Shown here: piece after piece, positions 60,001 to 64,000 of the stretch
Layout of the letters: each line of letters starts with the position of its first letter
Position numbering within the stretch: position 1 is the stretch's first letter
DNA from: Lutimaribacter_A marinistellae
GTDB lineage: Bacteria; Pseudomonadota; Alphaproteobacteria; Rhodobacterales; Rhodobacteraceae
Direction of reading: 5' to 3'
DNA length: 64,000 bases
Assembly (NCBI RefSeq): GCF_042648365.1
Contig: NZ_JBHRXI010000012.1
Location: 161,395-225,394, forward strand
The notes under the pieces: generated by a model
Told to the model about the DNA's origin: nothing
The model's input: the letters and a program-made list of their open reading frames with translations, nothing else
The model's database searches: none
Translations under genes and position numbers: made by a program

Positions 60001-63000
60001 TTCGACAGCATGGACCACATCATCGGAACAAATGGGAATGACCTCATTATCGGTGATGGTGATGACAACCAGCTCTATGGTCTTAGCGGACAGGACACCA
60101 TTACCGGAGGTGCGGGCAATGATGAGATCGACGGCGGCTCGTCGACAGACACAGCGGTCTTCTTCGGAAACAGGGCCGACTACACGATAACGGCTTCTAC
60201 GAATCCGGACTTTGACCTCCAGATCATCGACAACAGAACTGGGTCTCCAGACGGGACTGACCTGCTTAATTCAATCGCGTTTCTGCAGTTCGCCGATGTC
60301 AGCATACGTGACGATGATGCGCTTTCATCAGCCCCGATCGCTATCGACGACTCTTTCGAAGTTTCAAGCGACGCTCCAGCGATACTCGATGTTCTGGCGA
60401 ATGATACGGACCCAGACGGTAATACGCTGTCTGTTTCAGAGATTGTTTCGCAACCTGCGTCTGGGCTCGCTTATATTGTTAACAATCGAATTGTATTTGA
60501 CCCCAAAGCTGAGTTCACCGGAGAGAATGAAGAAGCCGTTAACCTGATTTATCAAATTTCTGATGGAACCGGCTGGATAGATGAAGCTACGGTGGCGCTT
60601 GTGGTTGATAAAAAACCGAATATCGACCTCGCCCTCGCAGATTGGACTATGACTTCAATCGATCTTGAAGAAATGTTTCCTGGGGAAGCTGGAACGTTTT
60701 ATCTTACTCTTGGCAACTACGGCACTGACTCGGCCCCCGCGGGCAATCACGTCAGTATTGTCCTTTCTTCTGATCGTGATGTTTCACACGACGATATAAT
60801 ATTAACGAGCGTTGCCTTTGGCGCGCTTGCTGGCGGCGGTCAGGAAACTGTAAACTCCCTTCAGTTCACAATCCCAACGAGTATCGTTCCCGGCACCTAT
60901 AATATCGGTTACGTCGTTGATATCAATGACGCCATTTCTGAGACGAACGAAAGCAACAACGTCACTTGGCTTAACCACTCCACTGAAATTGTTGCACGAG
61001 AAAGTTTGCCTGACGTAAGCGCATCCAACTTGAATGTTGTAATGCGCACGGATGGCAGTAAACTTTTTGATGCGAGGTTTGAAGTCACAAACAACGGCCC
61101 AGATCTGCCTTACGGGACCGCCGTCGCGCTCCGTCTGTCTGAAGACCAGACTATTTATTGGGAAGGCGACTATTTTCTTGGATCTGTTGGCACAGGTGAA
61201 TTAGCATATGGTGAAACGGTCCAGCTTGAAATCTCCGGAGTCGATTTGGATTGGGTCCGGAACTACGGGACGTTCAATCCAGGTACTCATTACTTTGCCG
61301 TAGAAGCTGATTACAGCAACTCTCTGGCAGAGTCGGACGAACAAAACAACATCTCCAATTTGGTGCCTATCGCGCTTGCGCCACCGGGAATTGGGGGTGA
61401 CGTATTCGCTGAGACCGGCACTCTTACCATGAGCCAAAACACCCAGTCGGTGACGCTGCACCGCAGCTATATAAACCCCGTCGTCGTTGCGTTCGTAGCG
61501 ACGGAAAATGGAAGCCAGCCGGTAAACGTCAGAGTTTCGGATGTCAGCAGCAACGAACTGACGTTGCAATTGCAGGAGCCCAATTATCTCGACGGGTCCC
61601 ATTTCAACGAGACCGTGAACTACATGGTGGTCGAGGCCGGCTCTTGGGTTCTGCCGGATGGGACGCTGATCGAAGCAGGAACGCTGAACAGCAACCAGCT
61701 GTCCTCGCAGGGCTTTGAAAACGTCGCTTTTGATTCCGAGTTCGATAGCAAGCCGATCATTCTCAGCCAGGTTCAGTCTTTCAACGGCAGCGATTTCGTC
61801 ACCACGCGTCAACGCAATGCCGATGCGGATGGCTTCCAAGTGACGATGCAGGAGGAAGAGGCTGGTAACTCCGGCAGCCATTTCTCGGAGAGTCTTGGCT
61901 GGGTCGCCATCGAGGCTGGCAGTGGGAGCACTGGCGGGATCGAATGGCTAGCTGGCCGTTTTTCGGGCGTTAACGACGCTACAACAACCGTACCGCTTGG
62001 GGCTACCCTTGCAGGTGGGGCCAACGTCATCGCGGGTGTGTCGAGCTATGCCGGCAGCGACCCGGCCTGGGCACGAGGCAACGGCAGTACCGCGACTAGC
62101 TTCGATGTGTCGGTCGAAGAAGACGGTAGTGACGACCCCGAGACGGAGCATGTCCCAGAACAGATTGACTACTTCGCTTTCGACGGCACTGGAACATTGT
62201 CCGCGGCGCGCTTGCAGCACCTGCTCGAAACCGGCACCCTGTCACTCAGCACCACTCAGCAAACGGTTAACCTGCAGCGCAGTTACGAGAACCCGGTTGT
62301 TGTTGCCTTCGTCGCGACCGAGAACGGCAACCAACCTGTGAACGTTCGCGTCATTGATGTCAGCGGCAGCAGCCTGACCATGCAACTGCAAGAGCCGAAT
62401 TATCTGGACGGGTCTCACTTTAACGAAACTGTGAACTACATGGTCGTCGAGGCGGGGAGTTGGGTCCTGCCGGACGGCACGATCCTGGAAGCCGGAACGT
62501 TGGACAGCAGCCGTTTGTCCAGCCAGGGGTTCAACGCGGTTTCATTCGATGCGGAGTTCGAGACCGCACCGGTCATTCTCAGCCAGGTCCAGACATTCAA
62601 CGGCGGAGATTTCGTCACCACGCGTCAGCGGAACGCCGACGCGGATGGCTTCCAACTGACGATGCAGGAAGAGGAAGCGAACAACGACGGCGCCCATTTC
62701 GTCGAGACCCTCGGCTGGGTGGCAATCGAGCCTGGCAGCGGCACTGCGGGGGGCATTGATTGGTTGGCAGGGCGTAGCTCGGGCGTGACCGACGCTACTG
62801 CGACAGTTTCTCTGGCTTCTGCCATGTCGGGCGTGGCGAATGTCATCGCCGGGGTCTCGTCTTACGTTGGCAACGACCCGGCCTGGGCGCGGGGCAGTGG
62901 CAGCAGCCCTAACAGTTTCAACGTTTCGGTAGAGGAAGACACGAGCCAGGATTCCGAAACCGAGCATCTGCCGGAAACAGTTGACTATTTCGCATTTGAT

Positions 63001-64000
63001 GGCGCGGGAACCCTGTTGGCAACCCGTCTGGTAAACCTGCTCGACAATGACGATGTGATCCGGGTCGGGGATGGACCTGACAACCTGAGTGGCGGCAGGG
63101 GTAACGATACGATCCGGAGTGGCGACGGCAACGACACGATCGAAGGTGGCAGTGGCGAAGACGACCTGCGCGGGGGCGATGGCGACGACGTGATCAATGG
63201 CGGCTCCTTTGCCGATACCATCCGGGCGGGAAGTGGTAATGATACCGTCGCTGGCGGCGACGGGCTGGACGTCGTCTACCTTCAGGCCGGAAACGATGTC
63301 TTCAACGACAACGCTCAGAACAACCAGTTTGGTCATGACCTTGTCTATGGCTGGACTGGGCAGGACACGATCCTCGCCAGGGGCGGCAATGACACGATCT
63401 GGGCCGGACAGGATGCCGACAGCGTCGAGGGCGGGATCGGCGACGACCAGATCCACGGTGGCAGCCACGGCGACACGATCAAGGCCGGCGGCGGTGACGA
63501 CACGGTGTGGGGCGATGACGGCCCGGACGTGATCTATCTCCAGGCCGGAGCGGATACCTTCATCGACAACGACCAGGAAGGGGCCTTCGGTCAAGACCTC
63601 GTCTATGGCTGGATCGGTCAGGACACGATCCTCGCCAAGGGCGGCAACGACACGATTTGGGCCGGGCAGGATGCCGACAGCGTCGAGGGCGGGATCGGCG
63701 ATGACCAGATCCACGGTGGCAGCTTTGGTGACACGATCAAGGCGGGCGGCGGTGACGACACGGTCTGGGGCGATGACGGACCCGATGTGATCTATCTTCA
63801 GGCCGGTGCGGACACCTTCATCGACAACGACCAGGAAGGGGCCTTCGGTCAAGACCTGATCTATGGCTGGACCGGGCAGGACACGATCCTCGCGAAGGGC
63901 GGCAATGACACGATCTGGGCCGGGCAGGATGCCGACAGCGTCGAGGGCGGGATCGGCGACGACCAGATCCACGGCGGCAGTTATGGCGACACGATCAAGG
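57070..64000 (+). CDS. giant RTX protein with M23 peptidase-like, PPC, cadherin-like and CARDB domains, 3' partial
   Basis: Frame +1 is open from the ATG at 57070 (TGA two codons earlier) to the window end: 2310 codons or more. N-terminal M23-like metallopeptidase: H43 and D52 in SHFGSLYYSLDF, H121 in MHLENGS, H150/H152 in GNHVHV. RTX nonapeptides (GGxGNDTI type) lie at about 237-307 and 364-417. A PPC domain is at about 578-691, more RTX at 742-1022, a cadherin-like domain at 1088-1179 and CARDB domains at 1186-1302 and 1314-1431. Two 272-residue repeats span 1448-1991, then RTX repeats to the end. No signal peptide: type I secretion is expected, with Ca-dependent folding outside. Composition shifts from A+T-rich to G+C-rich along the gene. 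Confidence 0.9.
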   Translation, partial: MNYQSFSLIDLPNEISILIELPFDMAGNDVVEVTQAYGGSTSHFGSLYYSLDFSSITRQLPGLPNAQVVLDADNILTSQTEMAYGDGRYVGEPDRVGALDYHNFGNFITFEGGGVYATLMHLENGSVSDYIDGTTNFLTTSNTGGDWGNHVHVSYGADIIQPFGSWVTIADASEGTGRSVVKFDTALGILREGAVTFGSFGILANSNQAVDFLADGQPIEHNVFLMGSQDGTSAFGDNFDNILSGNRGDNTIAGLGGADAIWGGGGNDEIYGEGDNTDTDNDTVSPGDTIFGGGGKDTIYGGSQGDWIHGDSGEYRLWLTLASSFDRSYGLLHLSTFDDRVVTGGPIDFRYESPLAAVADVGDDLRGDSGNDTIFGGAGNDTIYGGTGNDIIFGGEDNDALFGEQGNDIFIGGSGVDTAYFESLSQVGVSFSFTRSVVDGLERVEVEQTSTALSFGAQDNGTDILYGVETISFGGTVFYDVARLPDTLNFVDLPIDFPGIHSQSTTAFASVDSDPIWINIANAEEGYELTAPIAGSSSSLAMVGMTSGNRIDFHSDQVYATVDGVTYQTLQSALTPTVANPDDHGDTRGTATLVSDLDGTAVRGEIGVSGDEDYFRFDTQSGRIYAVVATPDYSGVDPEIRVYNASGQLMASNADLGGGPSAGLSFTANGGTFYVEISGENGTTGDYGIGVSLIGDGSGETAPSDASEPDAGIDTTTRTVTHEGDEGDNTWLFSSSSSTEVFIAMYGGDDRAITGQRDDIVLGGAGEDTIETNAGNDTIGGGDDDDTIEGGDGNDGIAGGRDNDSIKGDDGDDTIAGEHGRDTLRGGDDDDVISGGDDDDRIDGDAGHDGILGDDGDDDIDGGTGNDTIYGGDDNDTIDGESGGDVLYGGRGRDFIWGGEDADRIDGGDGDDELLGEDGNDNISGGADDDTIRPGAGDDIIDGDGGRDTLSYKAMNGGATIDMTTERAYGAEIGFDIFDSMDHIIGTNGNDLIIGDGDDNQLYGLSGQDTITGGAGNDEIDGGSSTDTAVFFGNRADYTITASTNPDFDLQIIDNRTGSPDGTDLLNSIAFLQFADVSIRDDDALSSAPIAIDDSFEVSSDAPAILDVLANDTDPDGNTLSVSEIVSQPASGLAYIVNNRIVFDPKAEFTGENEEAVNLIYQISDGTGWIDEATVALVVDKKPNIDLALADWTMTSIDLEEMFPGEAGTFYLTLGNYGTDSAPAGNHVSIVLSSDRDVSHDDIILTSVAFGALAGGGQETVNSLQFTIPTSIVPGTYNIGYVVDINDAISETNESNNVTWLNHSTEIVARESLPDVSASNLNVVMRTDGSKLFDARFEVTNNGPDLPYGTAVALRLSEDQTIYWEGDYFLGSVGTGELAYGETVQLEISGVDLDWVRNYGTFNPGTHYFAVEADYSNSLAESDEQNNISNLVPIALAPPGIGGDVFAETGTLTMSQNTQSVTLHRSYINPVVVAFVATENGSQPVNVRVSDVSSNELTLQLQEPNYLDGSHFNETVNYMVVEAGSWVLPDGTLIEAGTLNSNQLSSQGFENVAFDSEFDSKPIILSQVQSFNGSDFVTTRQRNADADGFQVTMQEEEAGNSGSHFSESLGWVAIEAGSGSTGGIEWLAGRFSGVNDATTTVPLGATLAGGANVIAGVSSYAGSDPAWARGNGSTATSFDVSVEEDGSDDPETEHVPEQIDYFAFDGTGTLSAARLQHLLETGTLSLSTTQQTVNLQRSYENPVVVAFVATENGNQPVNVRVIDVSGSSLTMQLQEPNYLDGSHFNETVNYMVVEAGSWVLPDGTILEAGTLDSSRLSSQGFNAVSFDAEFETAPVILSQVQTFNGGDFVTTRQRNADADGFQLTMQEEEANNDGAHFVETLGWVAIEPGSGTAGGIDWLAGRSSGVTDATATVSLASAMSGVANVIAGVSSYVGNDPAWARGSGSSPNSFNVSVEEDTSQDSETEHLPETVDYFAFDGAGTLLATRLVNLLDNDDVIRVGDGPDNLSGGRGNDTIRSGDGNDTIEGGSGEDDLRGGDGDDVINGGSFADTIRAGSGNDTVAGGDGLDVVYLQAGNDVFNDNAQNNQFGHDLVYGWTGQDTILARGGNDTIWAGQDADSVEGGIGDDQIHGGSHGDTIKAGGGDDTVWGDDGPDVIYLQAGADTFIDNDQEGAFGQDLVYGWIGQDTILAKGGNDTIWAGQDADSVEGGIGDDQIHGGSFGDTIKAGGGDDTVWGDDGPDVIYLQAGADTFIDNDQEGAFGQDLIYGWTGQDTILAKGGNDTIWAGQDADSVEGGIGDDQIHGGSYGDTIK
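61411..63042 (+). repeat. two tandem 816-bp in-frame repeats within the RTX gene
   Basis: Copy 1 is 61411-62226 and copy 2 is 62227-63042; both begin at an acidic residue before TGTL or the equivalent. They align without length change. Each holds two related sub-domains, one with NPVVVAFVATENG and GSHFNETVNYMVVEAGSWV, the other with PVILSQVQ and NADADGFQ-x-TMQEEE. The pattern recalls H-type-lectin-like beta domains, but that assignment is tentative. Confidence 0.85.
63271..64000 (+). repeat. tandem 258-bp RTX repeats, truncated by the window end
   Basis: Units start at 63271, 63529 and 63787 (period 258 bp, 86 aa), marked by V(V/I)YLQAG followed by an FGxDL(V/I)YGW element and GGNDTIWAGQDADS. 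The later units are almost identical at nucleotide level, which indicates recent duplication. The array continues past the window, and a degenerate unit precedes it. Confidence 0.85.

Noticed and set aside
62542..63972. 476-codon minus-strand frame across the RTX repeats
   Set aside because: It is produced by the repeated Asp/Gly codons of the RTX array read backwards.
63271..64000. CRISPR array
   Set aside because: The 258-bp units are coding, in frame and without unique spacers; no cas genes are present.
41659..64000. second copy of the tRNA-Phe 3' end (attR)
   Set aside because: Not found by eye; short GC-rich matches such as GCGCCCGGG near 46947 do not extend.

Overview
The window reads as the chromosome of a marine alphaproteobacterium of the Rhodobacteraceae (roseobacter type). 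The evidence is the ChrR/RpoE pair beside its usual FAD-oxidoreductase/DUF1365 cluster, the UPF0262 - phosphatase - infA - maf - RNase E/G - yacG - tRNA-Phe block, an NADH-linked formate dehydrogenase like Fdh1 of Methylobacterium, and high GC with many 4-bp ATGA overlaps. A 223-base assembly gap lies at 56319-56541. Family names come from recognising motifs; no database search was run.

Layout. 1-3000: 3' part of mutL, then rmuC. 3007-9440: chrR-rpoE, transcribed divergently from a five-gene cluster (FAD oxidoreductase, DUF1365, MFS carrier, DUF3833, SDR) and a DUF3775 gene. Candidate extracytoplasmic-sigma promoters face both ways between them. 9447-13894: saccharopine dehydrogenase, glutathione transferase and histidine phosphatase on the minus strand, then an M20 amidase and an SGNH lipoprotein. 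13901-17660: a three-gene signalling operon (HWE kinase with an ethylene-receptor-like membrane domain, hybrid kinase, OmpR-type regulator). It is divergent from 17925-26979, a branched-chain-type ABC transporter flanked by two CoA ligases, which looks like an uptake-and-activation cassette for an unidentified carboxylic acid. 26970-30392: Na/phosphate symporter and an orphan iron-type ABC permease. 30584-36095: LysR regulator and formate dehydrogenase (a NuoE-NuoF fused beta subunit and an alpha subunit with an active-site Cys). 36203-41658: the UPF0262/infA block ending in tRNA-Phe, interrupted by four extra genes (37141-39414).

From 41584 the sequence is accessory. A P4-type integrase sits next to tRNA-Phe, followed by a translationally coupled unknown gene and an AlpA-like gene broken by an in-frame TAG. 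Next comes a six-gene minus-strand operon (53978 to 44457): a type III-like restriction subunit, two DUF4268-like proteins, a DNA methyltransferase, a small basic protein and a UvrD-type helicase with a RelE-like N-terminus. This is the best candidate for a poorly described defence system. Then come an AT-rich overlapping gene pair, small DNA-binding-type genes, the assembly gap and an IS5-type transposase remnant. No matching attR was found by eye.

57070 to the window end is one open frame for a giant RTX protein: N-terminal M23 peptidase-like domain, RTX nonapeptide blocks, PPC domain, cadherin-like domain, two CARDB domains, two exact-length 816-bp repeats and a C-terminal array of 258-bp repeats that runs out of the window.
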